Assembly: GCF_021502725.1 (NCBI RefSeq)
Contig: NZ_JAKFFS010000002.1
Location: 1-64,000 of the forward strand
From: Dyadobacter sp. CY345
GTDB lineage: Bacteria; Bacteroidota; Bacteroidia; Cytophagales; Spirosomataceae
Direction: 5' to 3'
DNA: 64,000 nucleotides
The position numbers and the translations under genes are program-made. The notes beneath the pieces were generated by a model. That model did not search any database and was not told the DNA's origin. It saw nothing but the letters and a program-made list of their open reading frames with translations. Every line of letters starts with the position of its first letter. Within the stretch, counting starts at the first letter, position 1. This document shows positions 49,925 to 58,618 of this stretch, one piece after another.

Positions 49925-50491
49925 ATGCAGGAAATAGAGCCTTATTACAATTGGGAAAAACATTATGTTGCCAGCCGTGATCGAAAATCTCCATTTTATG
50001 GCCGGACCTACAATCTTGATTATTACGAAAATGCGATATATGGATATTACATTCATCCGCTTTGGGACCATATCGGTTCTGAGACGCTTTACGTCAAAAT
50101 TCTTTATGCAGATTATAACAAACATTATGTGATCATCGAACTTTTTGGTGAGTGGAATGATACACTGCATAATGACATTATGTATTTCAAACGTCAGGTC
50201 GTTGATCCTTTAATTGACGAGGGAATTAATCAATTTATCCTGTTAGGTGAAAATGTCATGAATTTTCATGGCGCAGAAGACGACTATTATGCTGAATGGT
50301 TTGATGATGTTGAAGACGGCTGGATTGCTGCGGTGAATTTCAGAGATCACGTCGAGGAAGAATGGAAACGTTTCAGGCTTGATTATTATCTGAATTTTGG
50401 CGGGACATTACAACTCGATAACTGGCGGACGCTTCAACCGGACATCTTTTATGAAATCGTTAAAAAATTGATCATTAGAAGGTTATCCTGA
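49925..50491 (+). CDS. conserved hypothetical protein, 188 residues
   Basis: This 188-residue soluble protein begins MQEIEPYYNWEKHYVASRDR. It is rich in aromatic and acidic residues (DYYENAIYGYYIHPLWDHI; GAEDDYYAEWFDDVEDGW). It ends in a basic tail (FYEIVKKLIIRRLS). No transmembrane segment, signal peptide or known catalytic motif is seen. The family appears restricted to Bacteroidota-like organisms by memory only; this is not verified. Position between the HicB-like pair and the repetitive helical protein gives no clue to its role. Confidence 0.7.
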   Translation: MQEIEPYYNWEKHYVASRDRKSPFYGRTYNLDYYENAIYGYYIHPLWDHIGSETLYVKILYADYNKHYVIIELFGEWNDTLHNDIMYFKRQVVDPLIDEGINQFILLGENVMNFHGAEDDYYAEWFDDVEDGWIAAVNFRDHVEEEWKRFRLDYYLNFGGTLQLDNWRTLQPDIFYEIVKKLIIRRLS

Positions 50492-50587
50492 TAAAAAGGT
50501 CTGCTTGTTGCTTGGAAGGTTGGTAAGTCCTTTGTAGCTTACGTGTCGAACCTTTTCAATCCATTCAACCAAACATCATCCACTGAT

Positions 50588-51727
50588 ATGGCAGACAATG
50601 AGAATCCTAAACCAACCAATGCAGACGAGACATTGGATAAAAAAATCGAAGACATTAAAGACAAATCGATAGAAGTTAAAGATGAAGCTGCCGAAGGAAT
50701 TTCGGAGATTAAGGATGATGTGGAGATTGTAGCTGAAACAAAGTTTGAAGAAGTAAAAGATGAAACTTCTTACAAAGTTGAGGAGGTTAAGGAAAGTGCG
50801 GTAGAATTGAAAGAAGAAGCAGCTGACAAAGCTAACGAATACCAGGAAATTGCTTCGGAAAAAATAGATGAGGTAAAAGCGGAGGCGTTAGTATTGAAAA
50901 AAGAAGCTTCGGATAAAGCAGAGGAATATCAGCATATAGCATCCGGAAAAGTTGAAGAATTAAAAGCGGAAGCAGCCGATTTGAAGGCTGAAGCGATCTA
51001 TAAAGCGGATGAATTAAAAGCTGACGGAGAAGAAAAACTTGAAGAAGTCAAAGAGACTTTTACTGACGTAAAAGACGCTGCTGCTGAAAAAGTGGATGAG
51101 GTACAGGAAATAGCGGCAGAAAAAGTAGAGGACATAAAAATGGAAGTTGCTGATGTAAAAGCTGACGCGGAGGATAAGGTAGAAGAATTGAAAGCAGAAG
51201 CTTCCGATAAAGCCGAAATCGCTGAGGAGAAAGTTGCAGAAGTAAAAGAGGAAGTTGTTGAAAAAGCTGAAGAAGTGAAGGCGGCGACTGCTGAGAAAGT
51301 AGAAGAAGTGAAATCTGGCTTCTCGGGAAAAGTGGAGCAACTGCAAAATGAAGTTGAGTTAAATATTGCAGCCGGGAGGGTGAAGGCAGAGGAAATTATT
51401 TCTGACTTATCAGGCAGAGCGGATCATTTGAAAGAAGAAGCCGCTGATAAATTTGCAGATCTTAAAGAGGAGGCAACTGAAAAATTTGCTAACCTGAAAG
51501 AGGATGCCACTGAAAGATTTGCGGATGCGAAAGAGCTGGCTTCCGAGAAATTGGAGGATGCAAAAGAGATTGCCGCTGAAAAACTGGCAGAGGCGCAAGT
51601 TAAGGCTGCGGAGCTTAAAGCAAAAGCAGCGGAGGAACTGGAAGAATTAAAAGCGACGGCATCAGAAACTTATGAAGAAACCAAAACCAAGGCCAAAGGT
51701 TTCTGGGCGAGGTTGTTTGGTAAGTAA
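50588..51727 (+). CDS. repetitive, highly charged helical protein (apolipoprotein/LEA-like)
   Basis: This protein of about 379 residues starts at ATG 50588 (MADNENPKPTN); an in-frame GTG at 50543 would add 15 residues. Nearly the whole length is built from heptad- or 11-mer-like units such as EKVEEVKAEAADKAEE and EDVKDEA, rich in A, E, K, D and V and without aromatic residues. It forms a long amphipathic coil like apolipoprotein A/E or late-embryogenesis-abundant proteins. The extreme C-terminus, KTKAKGFWARLFGK, is a short amphipathic, aromatic-basic segment suited to membrane contact. No signal peptide. The repeats make homology calls unreliable; stress protection or envelope spanning is possible. 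Confidence 0.75.
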   Translation: MADNENPKPTNADETLDKKIEDIKDKSIEVKDEAAEGISEIKDDVEIVAETKFEEVKDETSYKVEEVKESAVELKEEAADKANEYQEIASEKIDEVKAEALVLKKEASDKAEEYQHIASGKVEELKAEAADLKAEAIYKADELKADGEEKLEEVKETFTDVKDAAAEKVDEVQEIAAEKVEDIKMEVADVKADAEDKVEELKAEASDKAEIAEEKVAEVKEEVVEKAEEVKAATAEKVEEVKSGFSGKVEQLQNEVELNIAAGRVKAEEIISDLSGRADHLKEEAADKFADLKEEATEKFANLKEDATERFADAKELASEKLEDAKEIAAEKLAEAQVKAAELKAKAAEELEELKATASETYEETKTKAKGFWARLFGK

Positions 51728-51747
51728 GAAAATATAAGAGTAAAATT

Positions 51748-51785
51748 AAGTACCTGTCGGATAAACCATTCCGGCAGGTACTTTT
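51748..51785 (+). terminator. terminator of repetitive helical protein
   Basis: AAGTACCTGTCGG pairs with CCGGCAGGTACTT, with one G-U pair, and is followed by a T-run. It lies 20 nt after the stop. Confidence 0.85.
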
Positions 51786-51928
51786 TATTTAAGCCTTTCA
51801 TGCAGGATAATAGGATTAGTTGCGCAAATGGTGAAGTGTGAGATTATTTTTCGGATTCAACAATTGAAATTTTACTTTTAACTTTATTATTTGCATATTA
51901 ATCTTGCGAATTTACAATTTAGATTTTT

Positions 51929-52708
51929 ATGCAACTGGAAATAGAAGAACTACTATCAATCGCAAGAGATGCCGGAAAAGTCGTTTTGGATGTATATAAT
52001 GATCAGAATAAATTTGGAGAAGTAAAACTCAAATCTGACCAATCGCCGCTTACTTTGGCAGACCAGGCTTCAAACGATCTGATTGTTAGTAGATTAAAAA
52101 TATTCTCTCCTGACATTCCAATATTATCTGAGGAAGGTGGAGATATTACTTACGAAGAAAGGAAACAATGGAAACATTTCTGGTGTGTTGACCCGCTGGA
52201 TGGCACCAAAGAATTTATAAGCTGTAACGGAGAATTTACGATTAATATAGCGCTGATCCAGGATCGGATTCCAGTTTTAGGAATAATATATATTCCGGTG
52301 ACCAACACCATGTATTATGCAAATCAGGAAACGGGCGGTTGGAAAATTGACTCGGAAGGCGTGAAATCTTCAATCAAAGTAGATAAAAATAGTATAGACT
52401 GGATTTCTGTTGGTAGTCGGTCTCATGCATCTGATTTTGAAAATGAAGTACTTGCACGGTATCCGGTCGTTAAAAATGTCGCCATTGGCAGCTCTTTAAA
52501 ATTTTGTCTTGTTGCGGAAGGACTGGCGCATATTTATTGTCGTCATGGTCCAACAATGGAATGGGATACTGCTGCCGGGCAGGCAATTCTTACGTTAAGC
52601 GGCGGACAGATGACCACGCTGTCAGGTGAGCCGTTTTTATATAACAAGCCTTCGCTACTCAATGGAAGTTTTATTTGCAGCGCGCAATATTTGACTTTGC
52701 GGGATTAA
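51929..52708 (+). CDS. cysQ: 3'(2'),5'-bisphosphate nucleotidase
   Basis: CysQ hydrolyses PAP to AMP, clearing the by-product of sulfate assimilation. The 259-residue protein is an inositol monophosphatase-fold enzyme. The metal site is EEGGD near residue 68 and VDPLDGTKEF at about 89-98, and the C-terminal motif is MEWDTAAGQAIL. The length and motifs match the family. It stands alone, and the genes of the sulfate pathway are not adjacent. A weak hairpin (AAGAGCAG...CTGCTCTT) at about 52734-52779 follows and may terminate it. Confidence 0.92.
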   Translation: MQLEIEELLSIARDAGKVVLDVYNDQNKFGEVKLKSDQSPLTLADQASNDLIVSRLKIFSPDIPILSEEGGDITYEERKQWKHFWCVDPLDGTKEFISCNGEFTINIALIQDRIPVLGIIYIPVTNTMYYANQETGGWKIDSEGVKSSIKVDKNSIDWISVGSRSHASDFENEVLARYPVVKNVAIGSSLKFCLVAEGLAHIYCRHGPTMEWDTAAGQAILTLSGGQMTTLSGEPFLYNKPSLLNGSFICSAQYLTLRD

Positions 52709-52811
52709 GACGCAGATAGAATGACCGGTAATAAAGAGCAGTTAACCTGGCTCAGTATAATCGGAAAAGTCTGCTCTTTTTAATTTAAACAATTCAAAAT
52801 CAACAAACGTT

Positions 52812-53873
52812 ATGAAGAGTACTTTCAGGTTTTTCCATTTCGGATTGTTGTTTTTGATACTTCTAACTTCAAAAAATGCAGTAGCGCAGGATAAAGTCGT
52901 TTTGGCTAAAATGACGTCAAATGTTCAGGATTTTATAAATAGTCTCGACGCTGGAAAAAAGAAAGATGCGTGTGTCGGTTTTGACGATTCCCTCCGTTTC
53001 GACTGGAACTATGTGCCGAGGTCCAGAAAGGGATTAACCCTGAAAAACATGAACGAAAGCCAGAGAGCGAAAGCGTTTGCGATGGTAAAATCTGTTTTGA
53101 GTGTGGAAGGTTATAAAAAGATAACGGATATCGTAGATATGGAAAATGTGCTTCGGGTTATTGAAAATAAATCATCCACAGACACATACCGCGACCCTGA
53201 AAGTTATTCGTTCCTGATTTTCGGATTGCCGGGTCAGAAAGCACCCTGGGGATGGCGAATGGAAGGGCATCATATTTCACTGCATTTTACGATTGTCGGC
53301 GAAAAAATAACTTTTACTCCTGGTTTTTTCGGTTCTAACCCCGGCAAAGTCTTAGCTGATGTTCCTCAAAAAGGCAAGCGAATTCTAAAGGAGGAGCAGG
53401 ATGTTGCGTTTGCATTATTGCAATCTTTTTCGCCGGAACAAAACAAGCAGGTAATCCTGTCTGAAAAGGCGCCCTGGGAAATTCTGTCTTCGAATAAACG
53501 AAGTAATCTTGTTAACCTGAAACCAGAAGGTATAGCCATGAACGATATGTCCGCCACGCAAAAGACGCTTTTTCTTGGACTTATTGCTGTATATCTGGAT
53601 CGGTATCACGTGACTTTGAAAGATCAACAAATGGTTAAATTAAAGGAATCCGGGCTGAATGGCATACATTTTGCTTGGATGGGAGACAAGGAGCCGAGAA
53701 TTGCGGAAGGTGCCGGGTACTATTATCGGATACAGGGACCGTCAATCCTGATCGAGCTGGACAATACCCAGAATAACGGTAACCACATTCACACCGTTGT
53801 AAGAGATTTAACCAACGACTTCGGTGAAGACTTACTGCGATCGCATTATCAAAAGATGCACGCCAATCATTAG
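52812..53873 (+). CDS. DUF3500 domain protein, exported
   Basis: This 353-residue exported protein has a signal peptide (FFHFGLLFLILLTSKNAVAQ). The DUF3500 domain includes RFDWNYVPRSRKGLTLKNMN, YSFLIFGLPGQKAPWGWRME, GHHISLHFTIVGEKITFTPG and, near the end, WMGDKEPRIAEGAGYYYRIQ. The pattern of WGW, HH and NHIH (DNTQNNGNHIHTVVRD) suggests a metal or substrate pocket, but no activity is established. The next gene (phosphorylase-like) starts 29 nt after it, so the two may be co-transcribed. Confidence 0.85.
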   Translation: MKSTFRFFHFGLLFLILLTSKNAVAQDKVVLAKMTSNVQDFINSLDAGKKKDACVGFDDSLRFDWNYVPRSRKGLTLKNMNESQRAKAFAMVKSVLSVEGYKKITDIVDMENVLRVIENKSSTDTYRDPESYSFLIFGLPGQKAPWGWRMEGHHISLHFTIVGEKITFTPGFFGSNPGKVLADVPQKGKRILKEEQDVAFALLQSFSPEQNKQVILSEKAPWEILSSNKRSNLVNLKPEGIAMNDMSATQKTLFLGLIAVYLDRYHVTLKDQQMVKLKESGLNGIHFAWMGDKEPRIAEGAGYYYRIQGPSILIELDNTQNNGNHIHTVVRDLTNDFGEDLLRSHYQKMHANH

Positions 53874-53902
53874 AAAATATCTTTCATTTTAATCATTCTT
53901 CG

Positions 53903-55546
53903 ATGAAGCAGCCATTTTCTGTGCCTTTTAAACATCCGTTCCAAGCGGATAAAAATTATTCAAAATCAGTCGTTTATTTCTCCATGGAATTCGCTCTGGA
54001 TCAAGCTTTAAAGACTTATTCAGGCGGTTTGGGTTTTCTGGCAGGGTCGCATATGAAGAGCGTTTATGCCTTAAATCAGAATCTTGCAGGCGTAGGAATG
54101 CTCTGGAAATATGGATATTATGACCAGGGAAGAAAAAAGGATAACAGCATGGAACCTCAGTTTCATGAGAAGATTTATCACTTTTTGCAAGACACCGGAA
54201 TTCATTTTTCAATACCGATTTTAGGGAAAGATGTGTGGGTGAGAGCTTATTATCTTGCGCCGGAAGTTTTCAAAACTGCACCTATGTTTTTCCTAACCAC
54301 CGATACCGATGGAAACGACGAAGCGACAAGGGCGATTTCTTATTCGCTTTACGATTCAGATGTTACGATGAAAGTGGCGCAATGTATGGTTTTAGGAATA
54401 GGTGGCGCGAAATTACTGGACGAGCTGAAATATCAGCCGGATGTTTATCATTTCAACGAAGCTCACGCCATTTCTGCGGCTTTTTATTTATATCAGAAAT
54501 ATAAAAAACTGCCGGAATTGAAGAAACGGATGGTATTCACGACTCATACGCCGGAGGAAGCGGGGAATGAAAAACATGACATCAATTTCCTTGAGGGACT
54601 AGGTTTCTTTTCTGGTCTGAAAATGGATGTAATAAGGAAAATTACGGGTATTGAGGACGATACTTTTAATCATTCCCTTGCAGCGTTACGATTAAGCAGG
54701 AAAGCCAATGGTGTTTCGAAATTGCATGGTGAAGTGTCGAGGAACATGTGGAAGATTTATCCTGGAATTTGTGAAATAACTCATATTACAAACGCCCAGA
54801 ATAACACTTATTGGGTGGATCCAGTTCTGGAAAAAGCCAGACTCGAAAAAGATTCCAAGGCAATTTCAGAGCGAAAAAAAGTTTTGAAAACGACGCTTTT
54901 CAAAACAGTGGCCGATCAATGTGGAAGGATTTTTGATCCCAATGTGCTGACGATCGTTTGGGCCCGCCGGTTTGCCGCTTATAAACGTCCGGACATTCTG
55001 ACCTGGGATGTTGAGCGATTTAAAAAATTACTCGAAAATACTGATTATCCGATTCAAATAATCTGGGCCGGGAAACCTTATCCAAAAGACGAAGGTGCGA
55101 TTAACACTTTCAACCATCTATTTTATCTAAGTCACTATTTTCCAAACATGGCGGTCTTGACAGGTTATGAACTTGAACTTTCAAAGTTGATGAAAGATGG
55201 TTCAGATGTGTGGTTGAATACGCCGATCGTAACCCGCGAAGCATCGGGAACTAGTGGAATGACGGCTGCGATGAATGCTTCGCTGAACGTTTCCACATTT
55301 GACGGATGGATTTGTGAATTTGCCAAAAATGAAGAAAATTCTTTTATTCTGCCGGTTGCCGAAGGCGATGATATCAACAAAATAGACTGCGATAATCTTT
55401 TCGAAGTGATTGAAAACAAGGTTCTTCCGACATATTATAAAGATCAGAAAGAATGGCAGCGATTGATATTGAACAGTATGAACGACGTCAGCGAAGAATT
55501 TAACTCGGATCGCATGGCTCGTGAATATTATGAGAAGCTATACTAA
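53903..55546 (+). CDS. GT35-like alpha-glucan phosphorylase homologue with Thr at the PLP-lysine position
   Basis: This 547-residue protein aligns with glycogen/glucan phosphorylases of the shorter, archaeal-like type. It begins SVVYFSMEFALDQALKTYSG, then GGLGFLAGSHMKS. Further family segments are DVYHFNEAHAI, the IVWARRFAAYKRPDIL strand and IIWAGKPYPKDEG. The C-terminal motif is REASGTSGMTAAMNASLNVS (445-464). In active phosphorylases the position after the Met is the PLP-Schiff-base lysine (GTGNMK/GTSGMK). Here it is T454, codon ACG at 55262-55264. It may be a PLP-independent glucan transferase or an inactive homologue. The GT-B fold and sugar-binding residues look intact. Confidence 0.75.
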   Translation: MKQPFSVPFKHPFQADKNYSKSVVYFSMEFALDQALKTYSGGLGFLAGSHMKSVYALNQNLAGVGMLWKYGYYDQGRKKDNSMEPQFHEKIYHFLQDTGIHFSIPILGKDVWVRAYYLAPEVFKTAPMFFLTTDTDGNDEATRAISYSLYDSDVTMKVAQCMVLGIGGAKLLDELKYQPDVYHFNEAHAISAAFYLYQKYKKLPELKKRMVFTTHTPEEAGNEKHDINFLEGLGFFSGLKMDVIRKITGIEDDTFNHSLAALRLSRKANGVSKLHGEVSRNMWKIYPGICEITHITNAQNNTYWVDPVLEKARLEKDSKAISERKKVLKTTLFKTVADQCGRIFDPNVLTIVWARRFAAYKRPDILTWDVERFKKLLENTDYPIQIIWAGKPYPKDEGAINTFNHLFYLSHYFPNMAVLTGYELELSKLMKDGSDVWLNTPIVTREASGTSGMTAAMNASLNVSTFDGWICEFAKNEENSFILPVAEGDDINKIDCDNLFEVIENKVLPTYYKDQKEWQRLILNSMNDVSEEFNSDRMAREYYEKLY

Positions 55547-55556
55547 GAAGTCAGGG

Positions 55557-55644
55557 TTTCACGCAAAGTGGAAAAGTAAAGCAAAGAGCGCAAATTTTAT
55601 CCTTTGCGCTCTTTGCTTTTTTTACTTACCTGCTTTGCGTGAAA
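55557..55644. repeat. long imperfect inverted repeat with GCGCAAAG words
   Basis: TTTCACGCAAAG (55557-55568) is the exact complement of CTTTGCGTGAAA (55633-55644). Inside, GCAAAGAGCGCAAA and TTTGCGCTCTTTGC pair around TTTTATCC. The ~88-nt element fills the gap after the phosphorylase-like gene and looks like a dispersed palindromic element rather than a simple terminator. Confidence 0.7.
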
Positions 55645-55764
55645 GGCGGTTGTCAAAAGCATTAACCTACTTCAAAGCCAAACAAAAAAAGTAATATCAA
55701 CATATTGAATCCAAGTGATAGTTAGTAGATTTGATAAAGTCAAAAATCAAAACTACACTCCTGA

Positions 55765-56835
55765 ATGAAAACTATTTACAGCCTAATTTTAACACTATTC
55801 ATTATTCCAACTGCTTTTGCTCAGGATTATTCCGACAAAATAACTTTGGTTATTCACGGAGGAGCCGGAACAATAACCAGGGCTAACATGACGCCTGAAA
55901 AAGAAAAAGCATATAGAGAAGTGCTCGATACGGCGCTTCAAAACGGATATGCTATTTTAAAAAAAGGTGGAACAAGTCTGCAAGCTGTTGAAGCTGCGAT
56001 TATGGTCATGGAAAATTCGCCGTTGTTCAATGCCGGAAAAGGTGCAGTTTTTACACATGAAGGCAAGAATGAAATGGACGCAGCAATTATGGAAGGCAAT
56101 AATTTGATGGCCGGGTCAATGGCTGGTGTTACGACAATCAAAAATCCGATCAAGGGCGCGATTGCTGTGATGGAAAAATCTCCGCATGTGCTGATGGCTG
56201 GAAAAGGTGCGGATCAGTTTGCGAAAGAACAGGGATTAGAAATTGTTGATCCATCCTATTTTTATACAGAAGCGCGTTACAAAGCATTGCAGAAAGCGAT
56301 AAAAGAGGAAAAAGTAGAATTGGATCATACAGAAAAGACAAAAGAGGAAATAAAAAAAGCTCCTAAAACAGGTTACCAAAAAGACGAAGATCTGATTTTT
56401 ACGGAAGGGAAAAAGTTTGGAACTGTTGGTTGTGTTGCGCTTGATAAATTTGGAAATCTAGCGGCGGGAACTTCAACAGGTGGAATGACCAACAAAAAAT
56501 ATGGTCGAGTGGGAGATGCGCCCATAATAGGTGCGGGCACATATGCCAACAATGCTACTTGTGCTGTTTCTGCTACGGGACATGGTGAGTTTTTTATCCG
56601 ATCTGTTGTCGCCTATGATATTTCTTCGTTGATGGAGTACAAAGGTTTGTTAGTCAAAGATGCTGCTGATGAAGTTGTTATGAAAAAATTGGTGGGTCGT
56701 GGTGGTGAAGGTGGTGTGATTGCTTTGGATCGAAATGGAAATATTGCAATGCCTTTCAATAGTGAAGGCATGTATCGTGGTTATATTAAAGAAGGGAAAA
56801 GTGAGGTGATGATTTATAAAGACGAGAAGCGCTAA
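55765..56835 (+). CDS. isoaspartyl peptidase/L-asparaginase, Ntn-hydrolase, exported
   Basis: This 356-residue precursor has a signal peptide (ILTLFIIPTAFA) and the N-terminal HGGAGTI motif. It autocleaves before the catalytic threonine T220 in KKFGTVGCVALDKFGN to give two subunits of an N-terminal nucleophile hydrolase. Downstream motifs are TSTGGMTNKKYGRVGD and GHGEFFIRSVVAYD. It removes isoaspartyl residues or hydrolyses asparagine in the periplasm. The linker before T220 is highly charged, as expected for a cleaved loop. The gene is monocistronic; a hairpin overlaps its stop codon. Confidence 0.9.
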   Translation: MKTIYSLILTLFIIPTAFAQDYSDKITLVIHGGAGTITRANMTPEKEKAYREVLDTALQNGYAILKKGGTSLQAVEAAIMVMENSPLFNAGKGAVFTHEGKNEMDAAIMEGNNLMAGSMAGVTTIKNPIKGAIAVMEKSPHVLMAGKGADQFAKEQGLEIVDPSYFYTEARYKALQKAIKEEKVELDHTEKTKEEIKKAPKTGYQKDEDLIFTEGKKFGTVGCVALDKFGNLAAGTSTGGMTNKKYGRVGDAPIIGAGTYANNATCAVSATGHGEFFIRSVVAYDISSLMEYKGLLVKDAADEVVMKKLVGRGGEGGVIALDRNGNIAMPFNSEGMYRGYIKEGKSEVMIYKDEKR

Positions 56836-56860
56836 CACCGATATGCAAGTCGGTGTTAGC
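56831..56860. other. hairpin overlapping the peptidase stop codon
   Basis: GCTAACACCG (56831-56840) pairs perfectly with CGGTGTTAGC (56851-56860). The TAA stop (56833-56835) lies inside the first arm. No T-tail is seen. It may slow ribosome release or stabilise both convergent mRNA ends. Confidence 0.6.
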
Positions 56861-56872
56861 CGCTGTGGGCGA

Positions 56873-57793
56873 TTAGGCGCCGATTTGTTTTGCAAGAATG
56901 GCTATTCCTTCCCGGAACGTATGCGGTTTGTAACCCAGGATTTTTTCTGATTTTGTCAGATCAAAGCCAGTTCGTGGCGGTCTTTTAGCGGGTTGGGTAA
57001 ATGCTGACGCATCCGTTTGAGAAATCAAAGATTTGTCCAGACCAAAATAATCAGCGGCTATGATCGCCATTTCATAAGGTGTATAAAGCTCTTTTCCGGA
57101 AATGTTAAAAATACCTTCCGCCTTCTGATCTGCAATCAGAAAACAGCCTTGGGCTAAATCCTCGGCAAGGGTCGGCGTTCTGAACTGATCGGTTACTACT
57201 TTTATATTTTTGCCTTCTTCAAGAGACTTTTTCACCCAGAGGATAATGTTGCTACGGCTCATATCATGGGCAATCCCGTATACCAGGACAGTTCGTGCAA
57301 TGGCCCATTTTATATCTGAATTGATGACAACTTTTTCTGCTGCATACTTACTCCATCCATAAAAACTGATCGGGTTTGGATCCGCTTCTTCATTATAAGG
57401 CCCTGCTTTTCCGTCAAAAATAAAATCGGTGGATACGTGGACAAGGAAAATATCATGTTTTTTGCATGCTTCAACCAGAAATTCCACCGCATTAACATTC
57501 TGTTTCCAACACGCATCTTTTTCCATCTCACATTGATCCACATTTGTCATAGCAGCGGTATGAATGACGACGTCGGGCTTTATCTCCGAAATAACCTGTT
57601 CAATTTGCAAGGGATCCGTAATATCCATTCCATAATATTCGTAAGAATCTGTGAATGGTAACCGGTTCTCTCCACGCGCTGTTGCTATCGTTTTTATGGA
57701 AGAATCCTGAATTAGTAATTCAACGAGTTTTTGCCCTAGAAGTCCGTTTGAACCCGTGATAAGAAAGCGTCTTTTATTGGAATCAGCTGCCAT
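56873..57793 (-). CDS. SDR-family dTDP-4-dehydrorhamnose reductase-like protein
   Basis: This 306-residue NAD(P)-dependent reductase begins with the Rossmann motif FLITGSNGLLGQKLVELL (residues 10-27). It has HTAAMTNVDQCE and the catalytic YGWSKYAAEKV (Tyr-x3-Lys) near residue 145. The downstream segments VVTDQFRTPTLAEDLAQG and FNISGKELYTPYEMA are typical of RfbD. It may act on a dTDP-sugar in cell-envelope glycan synthesis, but no rmlABC genes are nearby, so the exact substrate is not certain. It is monocistronic between two hairpins. Confidence 0.83.
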   Translation of the reverse strand: MAADSNKRRFLITGSNGLLGQKLVELLIQDSSIKTIATARGENRLPFTDSYEYYGMDITDPLQIEQVISEIKPDVVIHTAAMTNVDQCEMEKDACWKQNVNAVEFLVEACKKHDIFLVHVSTDFIFDGKAGPYNEEADPNPISFYGWSKYAAEKVVINSDIKWAIARTVLVYGIAHDMSRSNIILWVKKSLEEGKNIKVVTDQFRTPTLAEDLAQGCFLIADQKAEGIFNISGKELYTPYEMAIIAADYFGLDKSLISQTDASAFTQPAKRPPRTGFDLTKSEKILGYKPHTFREGIAILAKQIGA

Positions 57794-57844
57794 GAAAATG
57801 TAACGATGTTTGTCTGGTGCAATATAGAATATAAAAATCTAAAA

Positions 57845-57881
57845 AATAAAGCTGTCTCCCAGGTCGGGAAACAGCTTTATT
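57845..57881. terminator. terminator of cyclophilin gene
   Basis: AATAAAGCTGT (57845-57855) pairs perfectly with ACAGCTTTATT (57871-57881), with an inner TCCC/GGGA pairing. It lies 24 nt after the minus-strand stop. Confidence 0.85.
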
Positions 57882-57904
57882 CCGTTTTGTCAGCGCATCA
57901 AAAT

Positions 57905-58612
57905 CTAACTTGCAAAAACGTAACCATATTTTTTAGTGATTTTTTTCTTCTTCATCTTTTTGACAGTGACCTTCATTTTTATGTCTTTATCCGGTCTGTC
58001 GCGCTCGTCTTTCGGCTTTGCACTTATCGCATCCACAACTTCCATTCCATCAATAACCTGACCGAAAACCGTATATGCGCCATCCAGGTGAGGCGTTCCA
58101 CCTTCTGTTTCGTAAACCTTTCTCTGAGCATCAGTAATTTTTCTGGCTGCACGGGCAGCTTGCTTATCCAGCTCATTTTTGCTCCATTTTCTACCTTCCA
58201 CGATATAAAACTGGCAACCGCTTGATTCTTTTTTAGGATTATTATCCCGTGCTGCGGCTAATGCTCCCTTCCGATGAAAAAGATTTGGTCTGATTTCTTC
58301 CGGAATTTTATATCCGTTTTCGCCTCTTCCCAAAACGTCATCTGCCTTAGCATTTTTCGAATCAGGATCACCACCCTGAATCATAAAATCTTTAATAACC
58401 CTATGAAAAAGAAGGTCGTTGTAAAACTTGTCTTTTGAAAGTTTAATAAAGTTTTCCTTGTGTTTGGGCGTCTCGTCATAGAGTATCACCCGCATTTTTC
58501 CCTGATCTGTATCAATCGTAACAAGGTAATCTTTTTTGGATTTTTTCTGGGCAAGTGTGTTTAAAGCAAGCAGACAGAAAACGGTCAATAACGTTAGTCG
58601 ATTCAATTTCAT
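57905..58612 (-). CDS. exported cyclophilin-type peptidyl-prolyl isomerase
   Basis: This protein of about 235 residues starts at ATG 58612; an in-frame TTG two codons earlier is adjacent to the upstream stop. It has a signal peptide (LTLLTVFCLLALNTLA) and a cyclophilin domain: VTIDTDQGKMRVILYDETP, FHRVIKDFMIQGGDP and QFYIVEGRKWSKNE, with an active-site Arg in FHRVI. A helical insertion near residues 150-175 (DKQAARAARKITDAQRK) and a lysine-rich tail are unusual additions. It assists protein folding in the periplasm. It abuts the upstream lipoprotein gene, so the two are one operon. Confidence 0.9.
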   Translation of the reverse strand: MKLNRLTLLTVFCLLALNTLAQKKSKKDYLVTIDTDQGKMRVILYDETPKHKENFIKLSKDKFYNDLLFHRVIKDFMIQGGDPDSKNAKADDVLGRGENGYKIPEEIRPNLFHRKGALAAARDNNPKKESSGCQFYIVEGRKWSKNELDKQAARAARKITDAQRKVYETEGGTPHLDGAYTVFGQVIDGMEVVDAISAKPKDERDRPDKDIKMKVTVKKMKKKKITKKYGYVFAS

Positions 58613-58618
58613 TTTCAA

